Shown one piece after another: positions 55,404 through 63,800 of a stretch of DNA of 64,000 nt (positions within the stretch are counted from its first letter, which is position 1; each line of letters starts with the position of its first letter). The position numbers were made by a program, and so were the translations under genes. Source of the DNA: Bacteroidales bacterium (GTDB lineage: Bacteria; Bacteroidota; Bacteroidia; Bacteroidales; F082); contig JAKSMX010000005.1 of the NCBI GenBank assembly GCA_024400305.1, positions 57,616 to 121,615 on the forward strand, written 5' to 3'. Under the pieces are notes generated by a model. The model had not been told where the DNA came from. It worked only from the letters and a program-made list of their open reading frames with translations, and made no database searches.

Positions 55404-55755
55404 ATAAAAGTGTTTTAACAATAGAGGGAGTGAGACTTCGAAATCTGACAAAATTTTTCAAAAATTTTTCAAATCATTGTTAATTTCAACATTGGAATGA
55501 CATTTCAGAGGGGGAGGGAACTTTTCAAGTGGTTTGGAATTGATAAGTTAGAAAAGAATTAGGTACAATATCCGATGTTCAGGATAGATTTCGCACAAGA
55601 AGGCGGTTTCAAGGATTCTGAAGGTTTGAAGAAGATAACTCCATCATATTTAGATGTGTGGAAGGAGTTTTAGACGTTTGAAAAAAAATTTCAAAAAACA
55701 GCTCCAAGTCACAAAAGATTTATATCTTTGCAGCCGGTATCAAAGACAAAAAGTT
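55404..55755. other. Intergenic region of 352 bp between XRE and Rpn genes
   Basis: It contains an imperfect palindrome near the XRE start (agacttcgaaatct, 55433-55446), AT-rich sequence, a 32-codon plus-strand open frame (55575-55673, MFRIDFAQEGGFKDSEGLKK, ending VWKEF) that may be the tail of a lost gene, and the Rpn promoter. Confidence 0.5.
55723..55730 (+). promoter_or_regulatory. -7 element of the Rpn-family gene
   Basis: TATCTTTG followed by CAGCCG, 25 nt before the ATG. The same TATCTTTGCAGCCG precedes the AAA-ATPase gene at 63771. Confidence 0.6.
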
Positions 55756-56628
55756 ATGACTACATTATTCGACTACAGTGGAACACGTTACATCAATCCG
55801 CTTACAGACTTTGGTTTCAAGAGAATCTTCGGTGACAAGGAAGTGATGAAGGCGTTTCTCACCGACCTGCTCCAGCCAAGTTCTCCGATAAAGGATCTAA
55901 TTTTCCTTGACAAAGAGTTAGGTCCTGACAATGAGACATTTAGAGGTGTCATATACGACCTGCGCTGCATGACCGAAGACGGAGGCGAATTTATCGTTGA
56001 GATGCAAAACCGCGGACAGGAACATTTCAGCGAGAGAATCCTTTATTATCTGTCACGTTCGTTTTCAAACCAGAAAGGACATAGTGACAAGGATTGGGAC
56101 TATAGCCTGAAACCGATTTACGGCGTTTTTTTCCTGAATTTTCACATGAAAGGGTTCAAACCTCGTTACTTGAGGACAATTCAGATGACCGTCAGCGAGA
56201 CAGGCGAGTTGTTTTCTGACAAACTAAAGGCTTTTACATTAGAGATTCCCGATTTCAAAGACAAGTCAGAAGATTACCCAAAGACAATGATTGAATACTG
56301 GCTGTACATCTTGGCTAACATGCAGAATTTCAAGGGGCAATTGCCTTTCACACAAAAACAGCCTGTATTCAAGAAGGTGGGCATGATTTCAGAAATAGCT
56401 CACCTGACCCCCGATGACCTACGGTCATACGACAAGAACATGGACACCATCCGCACGAACAACGAGGTCATGAGTTTTGCCAAAAATGAAGGCAGGAGTG
56501 AAGGTATAAAAGAAGGTATAAAAGAGGGAATCCATAAGGTCGCCGCAAGCATGAAAAAAATGGGACTACCGATGTCGCAAATCACACAGGCGACCGGACT
56601 GTCAGAAGATGAAATTGCCGCATTGTAA
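55756..56628 (+). CDS. Rpn-family PD-(D/E)XK nuclease / putative transposase
   Basis: The 290-residue protein begins MTTLFDYSGTRYINPLTDFGFKRIFGDKEVMKAFLTDLL, the hallmark of the Rpn (recombination-promoting nuclease, PDDEXK_2) family. The catalytic pattern is visible as D/E residues in IYDLRCMTEDGGEFIVEMQNRGQ (D...ExQ). The C-terminus has the repeated GIKEGIKEGI hinge and a short helix typical of the family. Related proteins cleave DNA and promote RecA-independent recombination; many act as selfish or toxin-like genes. Start 55756 is used instead of 55654. Confidence 0.88.
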   Translation: MTTLFDYSGTRYINPLTDFGFKRIFGDKEVMKAFLTDLLQPSSPIKDLIFLDKELGPDNETFRGVIYDLRCMTEDGGEFIVEMQNRGQEHFSERILYYLSRSFSNQKGHSDKDWDYSLKPIYGVFFLNFHMKGFKPRYLRTIQMTVSETGELFSDKLKAFTLEIPDFKDKSEDYPKTMIEYWLYILANMQNFKGQLPFTQKQPVFKKVGMISEIAHLTPDDLRSYDKNMDTIRTNNEVMSFAKNEGRSEGIKEGIKEGIHKVAASMKKMGLPMSQITQATGLSEDEIAAL

Positions 56629-56670
56629 TCACAAAGTTCTTTCACCTCCTCTCGTATGGACAAACAAAAA

Positions 56671-56698
56671 GGCTGACGCATCACAAGGAGCGCCAGCC
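56671..56698. terminator. Bidirectional terminator between Rpn and Omp28-like genes
   Basis: ggctgacgc/gcgccagcc (56671-56679, 56690-56698) pairs except for one central mismatch and stands between convergent genes. Confidence 0.7.
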
Positions 56699-56727
56699 TC
56701 TCTAATCTCTTATCTATAATCTCTAAA

Positions 56728-58488
56728 CTATCTTGCGATAGTGACTTTCTGCGTCTTCACAGCACCGTCGTTGGCAACGACCTTGACGAAATAAACGCCA
56801 TTGTCGAACGAAGCGACGTTTACAACTGTTTTGACAGAACCTTCGACGTTGGCGACCATCTGACCGAGAGAGTTGTAAATTTCAACCGCCTTGATGTTTT
56901 CACCTTCAACGAAGATTGTGTTGTTAGCCGGGTTAGGATAGACTTTCATGCCGTCCAGTCCGTTCTCGCCGATCAAATCCTGACCTTTGTTAATCCTGAT
57001 GAGTTCTGAACCATGTGCGCCGAAACCGCCGTTGTCCTGATCCTGACCGAGGATATACACATCATTGACTTTGATCTTGTACCAGCCTTCACCGTATGTG
57101 CAGCAGATACCGTTGTCGTTGCTGTCGTAGATGTTGAACAGGTAATCAGCACCTGTAGGGACATCTTCGATTGTCTCGACATGAAGCTGTGTTGAACCCG
57201 ATGCGATGAGGTGTGCGTACGGGCCGCCTTCCGCGATGACTTCACCGAGTGAGTTGACGACATCCCATGTGGTCTGTTCGCCGAACTGGTCCTGATTGAT
57301 GTAAATCTTCATTGTTGTTGTTGCACCATCAACCGGCTCCGTCTCCGTCCATTCATCGCAGACTGCTGTGAAATTCACCTCGTAAGGATAATCCTGACCG
57401 TTGGCCTTCACGATTGTGAGCTTGCCGGCGTGCGTTCCGAATGGAATCTCCATGTCAAAAGAGACATCTTCCTTCTGTCTCGGTTCGAGCACACCGTTCC
57501 ATTCATACTCTTCGACAGCGTTGCCGACTTCGACTTTATACTGGATTGATGTGAGGTTTTCTGTTCCGCCGTTCTGCAAGCCGAAATCGAATGTCTTGAC
57601 CTGGCTGCAGACCGCCACGGCACGCTGGCTGACGCTCTTAATGACAGGATAGATAGGCTCGTTTGAACCCTCCGATTTCTCAAGCATGTTGGCCGAAAGG
57701 ATATTGCGTGCAGGGGTGTTCGTCGTTCTTGCGCAGACGAAAGCGAGGAAGTGGACGTTTTCAATATCAACTTCGACACCATTCGGTGAGCCGATCATCT
57801 CAGGAATAGCGTATGTATATTCCTTTGTGATGAGTGTGCCAGCTGTCGTAGGGGTGATCGGGTCGCCCCATGCGCTCTCGCCGATCACGTCGCGGAGGAT
57901 ATGCATGTGGCAGTACTGACCGCCGACCCACTGCGACGGGTTTGAAGAGCCACCGCTCTGTGAACCCCAGATGCTGTCCTGAAGCATATAGACAGTGAGA
58001 TAGTTCGTTGACTCTGTGCTGTTTCCGGTGTAATAGACCTCAACTGTGATGCTGGCTTCGCGCGTCTCCGGGTCAATGACGACCTGTCCGCCGACGTTAA
58101 GCTCTGAAGCCTGTGCCAGATGCTGTGAAGTGAGGCCGTTCCATGCGCTGCGGCTCTGGCCGGATGATGTCGAACGGTTGACGACACCCGTCGGATAACC
58201 ACTGATGGAGAATCCGCCGTGGATGGTGTTGCCGTCCGTAGTGTTGAAGTTCGGATAACTTGTCGGAGCATAGCCACCAGCGTGAATGTTGACCGCCCAT
58301 ACCCTGTCAGGATTATTGGCGCAAATCTGGTTTGCAATAAGGTGTCCGTCAGGGCAATAGCCGCAGTTACGGCCCGTGAACTCTTCAATGACGACGTTCC
58401 TGTTTGCAGGCTCCGTCGATACGAACATCTGTGCGCTTGCCATGAAGCCGGCTACAAGTCCTAATACGAGAAATGTAAATTTTTTCAT
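56728..58488 (-). CDS. Omp28-like thioredoxin-fold protein with type IX secretion sorting tail
   Basis: The 586-residue protein has a signal peptide (MKKFTFLVLGLVAGFMASAQ). The Omp28-like thioredoxin-fold domain follows (residues about 25-230) with EEFTGRNCGYCPDGH, a CGYC redox motif. The middle is beta-rich. The last 75 residues (MKVYPNPANNTIFVEGENIKAVEIYNSLGQMV..., GVYFVKVVANDGAVKTQKVTIAR) form a type A T9SS sorting domain. It is shorter than, and only distantly similar to, the protein at 37418. Likely a surface or outer-membrane-associated protein of unknown role. Confidence 0.9.
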   Translation of the reverse strand: MKKFTFLVLGLVAGFMASAQMFVSTEPANRNVVIEEFTGRNCGYCPDGHLIANQICANNPDRVWAVNIHAGGYAPTSYPNFNTTDGNTIHGGFSISGYPTGVVNRSTSSGQSRSAWNGLTSQHLAQASELNVGGQVVIDPETREASITVEVYYTGNSTESTNYLTVYMLQDSIWGSQSGGSSNPSQWVGGQYCHMHILRDVIGESAWGDPITPTTAGTLITKEYTYAIPEMIGSPNGVEVDIENVHFLAFVCARTTNTPARNILSANMLEKSEGSNEPIYPVIKSVSQRAVAVCSQVKTFDFGLQNGGTENLTSIQYKVEVGNAVEEYEWNGVLEPRQKEDVSFDMEIPFGTHAGKLTIVKANGQDYPYEVNFTAVCDEWTETEPVDGATTTMKIYINQDQFGEQTTWDVVNSLGEVIAEGGPYAHLIASGSTQLHVETIEDVPTGADYLFNIYDSNDNGICCTYGEGWYKIKVNDVYILGQDQDNGGFGAHGSELIRINKGQDLIGENGLDGMKVYPNPANNTIFVEGENIKAVEIYNSLGQMVANVEGSVKTVVNVASFDNGVYFVKVVANDGAVKTQKVTIAR

Positions 58489-58594
58489 TTTTTCTTTGAT
58501 TATTTGTTAATGATTATGACTTTTTGAGATTTTCTCATTTATCAGAAGAAAGAGAAGACCGTTTTTTCGCTCTCCTCTTTCCACTTTCCACTTA

Positions 58595-59626
58595 CTAAAG
58601 TTCAACTTCTGTGTTCCAGCCGAACTCGTCTTTCTCTGCGCCTGTCTGGATGCCGCGGAGCTTGTTGTAAAGCTTCTGGCTCCACGGACCCGGCTTGCCG
58701 TCACCGAACTGGTATGACTTGCCTGTGTCAGGGTCATCAATGCGTGAGATAGGGCTGATGACTGCTGCCGTTCCGCATGCGCCGGCTTCCTCGAATGTGG
58801 CGAGTTCCTCTTCAGCGATTGGACGGCGTTCGACCTTCATGCCGAGGCTTTCTGCGAGCTGCATCAGGCTCTTGTTGGTGATTGAAGGAAGAATTGATGT
58901 TGATTTCGGAGTGATGTATGTATTGTCTTTGATGGCGAAGAAGTTGGCTGCGCCGGCTTCGTCGATGTATTTCTTTTCCTTCGCGTCGAGATAGAACTCG
59001 CATGCGTACTGACCGCCGTGGCAGGCTTCCATGTGGGCGCGCAATGATGCCGCGTAGTTGCCGCCGACCTTGTAGATACCTGTTCCGAGAGGTGCCGAAC
59101 GGTCGTACTTGCGTGTGATGACGTATGGGTTTGCCATGAAACCGCCCTTGAAGTACGGGCCCACAGGTGTGGCGAACACGACGAACAGATATTCATCAGC
59201 CGGTTTCACGCCGACGCGGGCGCCTGTGCCGATGAGCAACGGACGGAGGTACAACGAAGCGCCGCTCTCGTATGTCGGGACGAACTCCTTGTTGACCTGG
59301 ACGCACTTGATCATGGCTTCTTTGAATTTCTCCATCGGGAAACGTGGCATGCAGATGCCGTCGCATGATGTCTCGAGACGTTTTGCATTCTCTTCCATGC
59401 GGAAAATGCGGACCTTGCCGTCAACGCCGCGGTGAGCCTTCAAGCCCTCGAAAGCCTCCTGACCATAGTGCAGGCATGTGGCAGCCATGTGGATGTTGAT
59501 TGTCTCTTCAGAGCAGATTTCAAGTTCGCCCCACTCACCATTACGGTAATAGCAGCGGACGTTGTAGTTGGTTTTCAAATAACCGAACGGGAGTGAACCC
59601 CAGTCAATGTCTTTAGTGTTTTGCAT
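58595..59626 (-). CDS. ilvE: Branched-chain amino acid aminotransferase
   Basis: The 343-residue enzyme is fold-type IV PLP aminotransferase. It shows CLHYGQEAFEGLKAHRG, GTGIYKVGGNYAASLRAHMEA (catalytic Lys in this region: KVGGNYA), EKKYIDEAGAANFFAI and ILPSITNKSLMQLA. It interconverts Leu, Ile and Val and their 2-oxo acids. ATG 59626 (MQNTKDIDWGSLPFG) matches the family start; 59674 would add an unrelated segment. A Bacteroidetes -7 box is 46 nt upstream. Confidence 0.96.
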   Translation of the reverse strand: MQNTKDIDWGSLPFGYLKTNYNVRCYYRNGEWGELEICSEETINIHMAATCLHYGQEAFEGLKAHRGVDGKVRIFRMEENAKRLETSCDGICMPRFPMEKFKEAMIKCVQVNKEFVPTYESGASLYLRPLLIGTGARVGVKPADEYLFVVFATPVGPYFKGGFMANPYVITRKYDRSAPLGTGIYKVGGNYAASLRAHMEACHGGQYACEFYLDAKEKKYIDEAGAANFFAIKDNTYITPKSTSILPSITNKSLMQLAESLGMKVERRPIAEEELATFEEAGACGTAAVISPISRIDDPDTGKSYQFGDGKPGPWSQKLYNKLRGIQTGAEKDEFGWNTEVEL

Positions 59627-59671
59627 GATATTTTTATTTTTTGAGTTGATAAATTCATTTTTTTCAAATTG

Positions 59672-59679
59672 CAAAGATA
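59672..59679 (-). promoter_or_regulatory. -7 element of ilvE
   Basis: On the minus strand TATCTTTG. Leader of about 40 nt. Confidence 0.6.
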
Positions 59680-59740
59680 CAATTTTTTTTATAATGAACC
59701 AGATACTTCAAAATATTTTAAATATCTCGAAAACCGCAAT

Positions 59741-60580
59741 TTATTTTTCACATCTCAACACGACATTCCATCCGCAAGTGTTTGACGGACGATATGTTCC
59801 GGTCCAAAGCTCGAAGCCGTCCTTATAAATATTCATCCTTTGGCTCTCCATCTGCTTCGCCATCGGTATGTCAATACGGAAGCTGCCAGTTTCGTCAGTC
59901 TGCGCCTTGATGTCCTGCACGATTACAGTCGCCCCGGCCACGGGGGTTCCCTGTTCGTCGATGACGTTGCCGAAGATGACGCCGAGGCTGTTGTCGCGGC
60001 GCAACGGCAGCGTCAGTGATTTCCTTATCTCCAGCGTCGTGTCAACGGTCTGATAGCCAGACGATTCGAGAACGATGTGCATCATCTTGTACTTGTCGCC
60101 GAAAGAAATGTTTTCTATCAGGACAGTCATGTCTTCCCTGCTCACCGGCACCCTGACAGGTTCATTTCCGTTGATACTATATGTGACATTGCCTTTTTCA
60201 AACGGAAGCGACGGGATGGCAAATCCGGGGTCTTCCGTCACATTCACCTTGACATCCAATGGCTTGAAGACATTCCAGCAGATGACGAAAACGAGCGACG
60301 CCGTCGCGAACAGCGCACTCAGGTAAGCCAGCCGTCTCTTGCGTTTCGCCTTGCCGTCGATGATGCCGTCCATGACGAGGCGGCGGACAACGATGTCGTA
60401 TGCCATTTCAGAGAACCGCTCCGCCGCAATCTTCTGGAACGCTATCGCGCGGCTCGCCTCGACAGCCTCCTCCAATGCCTTTTCATTTGACGCGAAATAT
60501 GTCTTGACGAGGCCTTTTTCATCCTCGTCGGCCATTCCGTCAAGATAGCGGGCAAGCAGCTCTTCCGGTAACTTATCCAT
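59741..60580 (-). CDS. Membrane protein with regulatory-like domain, probable anti-sigma factor
   Basis: The 279-residue protein has a cytoplasmic N-terminus of about 90 residues (LPEELLARYLDGMADEDEKGLVKTYFAS, like the start of many anti-sigma factors), one membrane segment (YLSALFATASLVFVICWNVF) and an outer part with a PEGA-like region (about 140-195) and a carboxypeptidase regulatory-like domain (about 200-275, GVIFGNVIDEQGTPVAGATVIVQD). ATG 60580 overlaps the stop of the sigma gene (ATGGATAA). Its place and topology suggest it holds the sigma factor inactive. Unlike FecR-type anti-sigma factors it lacks a FecR domain. Confidence 0.75.
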   Translation of the reverse strand: MDKLPEELLARYLDGMADEDEKGLVKTYFASNEKALEEAVEASRAIAFQKIAAERFSEMAYDIVVRRLVMDGIIDGKAKRKRRLAYLSALFATASLVFVICWNVFKPLDVKVNVTEDPGFAIPSLPFEKGNVTYSINGNEPVRVPVSREDMTVLIENISFGDKYKMMHIVLESSGYQTVDTTLEIRKSLTLPLRRDNSLGVIFGNVIDEQGTPVAGATVIVQDIKAQTDETGSFRIDIPMAKQMESQRMNIYKDGFELWTGTYRPSNTCGWNVVLRCEK

Positions 60581-61157
60581 TCTTTCTGACATATCTTCCG
60601 TCAATTAATTTCTTCAACTCAACCTTCGCCCTCTTCGAAATAGTATAGACATTTTCGATGCTGACTCCCATGGATCTCGCGATTTCGTCAGATTTCATGC
60701 CTTTCCATTCCGACAAAAGGACGTATTTAAATCTCGCGTTTTCGATACTGTTGATTGCGTCGAGAAGCTCAAAACGCAGCAGATGCGCATTGCCATCCTC
60801 AAACTCAACAATATTCTCGTCAAGCAAAACCGCCTTGTCGTCAGTCGTGGCGACACTTTTCTTCTTCTCATCAAAAAATCTCACCAAGACAGTTGACAGC
60901 CAAGTATCAAGACTTGACAAGAAATTGAACTTCCTCAATTTCTCCCAGCCATTTCTGTGCAAAAATAAATAAAATTCAGTTATCAGTTCCTCTTTTTTGA
61001 CATTAGACGAGAACGTGCGCCTGATGATGAATGAGAAAAGCTTGTCGCAGCGGTAAAACAGAAGGTACTCGATGGCGTCTTCGTCATTGTTCATGACAGC
61101 CTCAAGCAATTCCCTGTCGGACAGCGACCTGAAATATTTAAGCCTTTTCCTTCTCAC
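60573..61157 (-). CDS. RNA polymerase sigma factor, ECF type
   Basis: The 194-residue protein has a sigma region 2-like part (ELLEAVMNNDEDAIEYLLFYRCDKLFSFIIRR) and a C-terminal region 4 (LLSEWKGMKSDEIARSMGVSIENVYTISKRAKVELKKLID) with a helix-turn-helix. Start is GTG 61157, 34 nt after the TPR gene; an internal start is unlikely because the MRRKRLKY start is conserved in a remnant at 52978. It forms an operon with the TPR gene upstream and the membrane protein downstream. Region 2 is divergent, so the assignment rests mainly on region 4 and context. Confidence 0.8.
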   Translation of the reverse strand: MRRKRLKYFRSLSDRELLEAVMNNDEDAIEYLLFYRCDKLFSFIIRRTFSSNVKKEELITEFYLFLHRNGWEKLRKFNFLSSLDTWLSTVLVRFFDEKKKSVATTDDKAVLLDENIVEFEDGNAHLLRFELLDAINSIENARFKYVLLSEWKGMKSDEIARSMGVSIENVYTISKRAKVELKKLIDGRYVRKNG

Positions 61158-61191
61158 CTTTCAGCTCTGCAACTTTATTTCAACACACGTC

Positions 61192-63201
61192 TCAACTTTC
61201 AGTTCTCAGCCTTTTGACTTTCTCGCCTATCATCTCGTACTTCTTCGCCGTCCTTTTCTTTCCTATCCTCCTATAGAACTTCGACATTTCGACGCACACC
61301 TTCTCAAAGAGCTCGTGATGTCCGTCGTGGTCTTCATCGTACAGTTCCTTCGCCTTCGCGTAGGCGTTGAGGTAGGCGTTCTCCGCTTTTTCCTTGTCAT
61401 TCATCGCGAGATATGTCATGCCGATGCAAGCGTAGCAATTCGGCAGGTCCTTCCTCAGCTTCATCACCTTCCCGCACGATTTCTCCATTATGTCCTTAGC
61501 CGTCTCAAAATGGATTATCGACGATTCATAGTCTTTTTTTCTGTAGAGCACGTTGCCGTAAAGCACTTCGGCGAGTTCAAGGTCCACGTCGAGCACACCT
61601 TTGTCGTTGTTGTCGGTGTAGAATCTGACCACGCGTTCGCACACCACCGCCGCCTCGTCGTATTCTTTAAGGAGCCACTCGGCTTTGGCGAATTGCCTAT
61701 TGGCATACATATACAGCCTGTATTCGCCTTTGGGCAGATCGGTGTCCTCATAGATAGACAATGCTTCGGCATAGACTTCCTTCGCCATGGCGAAATCATC
61801 CATCTCCATGCAGATATTGCCCTTCAGCGTGTGGAAATGGGCGAACAGCGTCGCGAACTCCTTCGGGTCGTTCTGGTACGTGCGTCTCAAGACCGTTATC
61901 GCCTCATCGATGGCCGCCATCGCCTCGTCGTACTTCAGCTGGTCGCACAGGATCACGGAGAGTGCCGAGAGCGAGTTGGCGTATTCGTCGTCGTAGGCGG
62001 AGTCGATCTCCGAGAGACGTCTCCTGACCTCGATGGCCTTTCTGAATGTCTGCTCCGCATCCTTGTATTCGCAGGCGTTATAGTACATCATGCCGAGCGC
62101 GTGCAAAGGGTAGTTAATCTTGTGCAGGTAGAACTTCTCGTCCATGCCTTTCTTCTTTTCGGCGTCGATGATAGCCATCGACTTCTCAAAATACAGCCTG
62201 CTCTTGTCAAAATCCTTGGCTTCCATATAAGCTCTGCCGAGATACATGAAGATGGAGACCAGGGCGAACTGGTGGTCGCTGTTCCGTTCGGCCATCCTGC
62301 CGTAGCTGATGACCTTGTCGATGTCGATCTCTTCGTCGAAGAACCTCACCGCGTCGTGGATGTAAATGGCGTTTGTCGTGTCCGACTCGACGATCTTATC
62401 GTACATCTGTCCGACGATCCGCCGGTTCTCCTTGCCGCCGACGAGCATACGCAGCTCTATCTCCTCATACATCCCGGGAATCAGCTCACTGATGGAGGCG
62501 TTGGCCTCGTTGCGCTGGTCGATCTTGAGCGACAGTCGTTCGAGGGAGTTGAAGTCGGAATAGACCTTCAACGCGCCTTCGATGTCGCCGTTGTCGAGAG
62601 CGTCGAATGCGTGACGGCTCACCGAGTCCATGTCGTCTTTGTTAATCCTCGAGAACCTGTCGGCATAGTCCGCGATTTTCGAGTTGGCGTTTTTCAGGTC
62701 ATTCTCCGCTACCCTGACACGCTCCTCGTATTCGGAGAGTGTTATCTCCTTGCCCGCGAGCTGCGCCTTCAGGCTCTCGACCTGTCTCTTATAGACGCCG
62801 ACCTGGTAGTTGTCGAAGATCTCGTAGTAGTTCGCGCGCGCCTCGGCAAGTTTCGCAGGCGGCGCAAGCACAATCTTCAGCGTGTCGCGATCGGTGAGAA
62901 CCACTCCGTCATTGATCTGTCTGGTGTTCACCACCTCGTAGCCCGACTTGTAAACACGGAGGTTATACACCACGTCGCCTTTCTTCTTCTTGGCGAAATT
63001 CAGGATGAAGACCCCGTCATTGCCGCTGACGGCTGGCTGCACGTCATCCGACGAGACGGCCTCGATGCTCGCGCCGGAGACAGTCTTGCCATTTGAATTA
63101 ATCTCAACTACCACGCCGACCTGCCGCACCTGGGCAGACAGGGTGCAAACATTTAACAGACAAACTGTTACAAGAATAATTTTAAGATATTTTGCAGTCA
63201 T
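61192..63201 (-). CDS. Secreted coiled-coil/TPR protein, module copy 2
   Basis: The 669-residue paralogue of the protein at 53057-55051 has the same signal peptide and regulatory-like domain (first 90 residues identical), a coiled coil (YKRQVESLKAQLAGKEITLSEYEERVRVAENDLKN) and about eight TPR-like repeats that have diverged (for example GMMYYNACEYKDAEQTFRKAIEVRRRL). ATG 63201 is chosen for the same reason as in copy 1. It is the first gene of an operon with the sigma factor and its probable anti-sigma factor, so it may supply the outside signal to that pair. Confidence 0.85.
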   Translation of the reverse strand: MTAKYLKIILVTVCLLNVCTLSAQVRQVGVVVEINSNGKTVSGASIEAVSSDDVQPAVSGNDGVFILNFAKKKKGDVVYNLRVYKSGYEVVNTRQINDGVVLTDRDTLKIVLAPPAKLAEARANYYEIFDNYQVGVYKRQVESLKAQLAGKEITLSEYEERVRVAENDLKNANSKIADYADRFSRINKDDMDSVSRHAFDALDNGDIEGALKVYSDFNSLERLSLKIDQRNEANASISELIPGMYEEIELRMLVGGKENRRIVGQMYDKIVESDTTNAIYIHDAVRFFDEEIDIDKVISYGRMAERNSDHQFALVSIFMYLGRAYMEAKDFDKSRLYFEKSMAIIDAEKKKGMDEKFYLHKINYPLHALGMMYYNACEYKDAEQTFRKAIEVRRRLSEIDSAYDDEYANSLSALSVILCDQLKYDEAMAAIDEAITVLRRTYQNDPKEFATLFAHFHTLKGNICMEMDDFAMAKEVYAEALSIYEDTDLPKGEYRLYMYANRQFAKAEWLLKEYDEAAVVCERVVRFYTDNNDKGVLDVDLELAEVLYGNVLYRKKDYESSIIHFETAKDIMEKSCGKVMKLRKDLPNCYACIGMTYLAMNDKEKAENAYLNAYAKAKELYDEDHDGHHELFEKVCVEMSKFYRRIGKKRTAKKYEMIGEKVKRLRTES
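62936..63195 (-). repeat. 260-bp block identical to 54786-55045
   Basis: Perfect match to the block in TPR copy 1, with sharply lower similarity on the inner side. Confidence 0.9.
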
Positions 63202-63223
63202 AAAACAATTAAACAATGACTTG

Positions 63224-63231
63224 CAAAATTA
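63224..63231 (-). promoter_or_regulatory. -7 element of TPR gene copy 2
   Basis: TAATTTTG on the minus strand, 23 nt before the ATG at 63201, as in copy 1. Confidence 0.6.
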
Positions 63232-63305
63232 ATATTTTTTCCAAATCAAGAAAAAAAATTTTTTCAGACAACGATCGTATGAATTTTTCCATCGCAGCAT
63301 GCACA

Positions 63306-63554
63306 TCAGGTCACACGATTATCCTGCCCGCCAGATTTATTTTTCTTATTCAGCAGCGCCGAATATTCCGCAAAGAAATCATAATCAAGCAACATCGATA
63401 TTTTCAACAGCAAACCAGTGTCGATGTACTTCCTTTGGAATATCTTATAGACGTTGTCGCGGCAACACCCTAACTTGCCAGAAAACCACTTGATGCAGCA
63501 CCCCCGCTCATCAAGTTTCTCGCGTATTTTCTCACCGATATGAAGTTCTTCCAT
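63306..63554 (-). CDS. Small XRE-type (helix-turn-helix) regulator, module copy 2
   Basis: The 82-residue protein MEELHIGEKIREKLDERGCC... has 69 of 82 residues identical to the copy at 55155-55403. Changes lie in the first helix turn, the recognition-helix region (GCCRDNVYKIFQRK against GFCRDNVYKIFHRK) and the C-terminus. It has no other domain. It lies 105 nt upstream of TPR copy 2 and is the probable regulator of that gene. Confidence 0.85.
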   Translation of the reverse strand: MEELHIGEKIREKLDERGCCIKWFSGKLGCCRDNVYKIFQRKYIDTGLLLKISMLLDYDFFAEYSALLNKKNKSGGQDNRVT

Positions 63555-63770
63555 ATAAAAACGTTTTATCAATAGAGGGTGTGAGACTTCAAAATCTGAC
63601 AATTTTTTTAAAAATTTTTCAAACCGTTTCAAATTTCGCAAAATCGTCGCACGAATTTCATAAAACGAGCATCTGTAACCGCAGCCCGCCCATCCGCGAA
63701 GCGATTCACATTGCGCAGCATCACATTAAAAAAATCCTCGCTGAAGCATCGCTGTCTGCCGTACTTTTGT

Positions 63771-63778
63771 TATCTTTG
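63771..63778 (+). promoter_or_regulatory. -7 element of the AAA-ATPase gene
   Basis: TATCTTTG followed by CAGCCG, 22 nt before the ATG at 63801. Confidence 0.6.
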
Positions 63779-63800
63779 CAGCCGAAAAAACATCACAGTT

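Noticed and set aside
55575-55673. 32-codon open frame MFRIDFAQEGG... between XRE and Rpn genes
   Set aside because: Composition is protein-like but it is too short, has no promoter and was not recognised; kept only as a possible gene tail, not listed as a CDS.
61072-63096. 674-codon open frame on the plus strand, antisense to TPR copy 2
   Set aside because: The minus-strand frame has a signal peptide, TPR repeats and a paralogue; the plus-strand frame is low-complexity Val/Arg/His-rich and has no family features.
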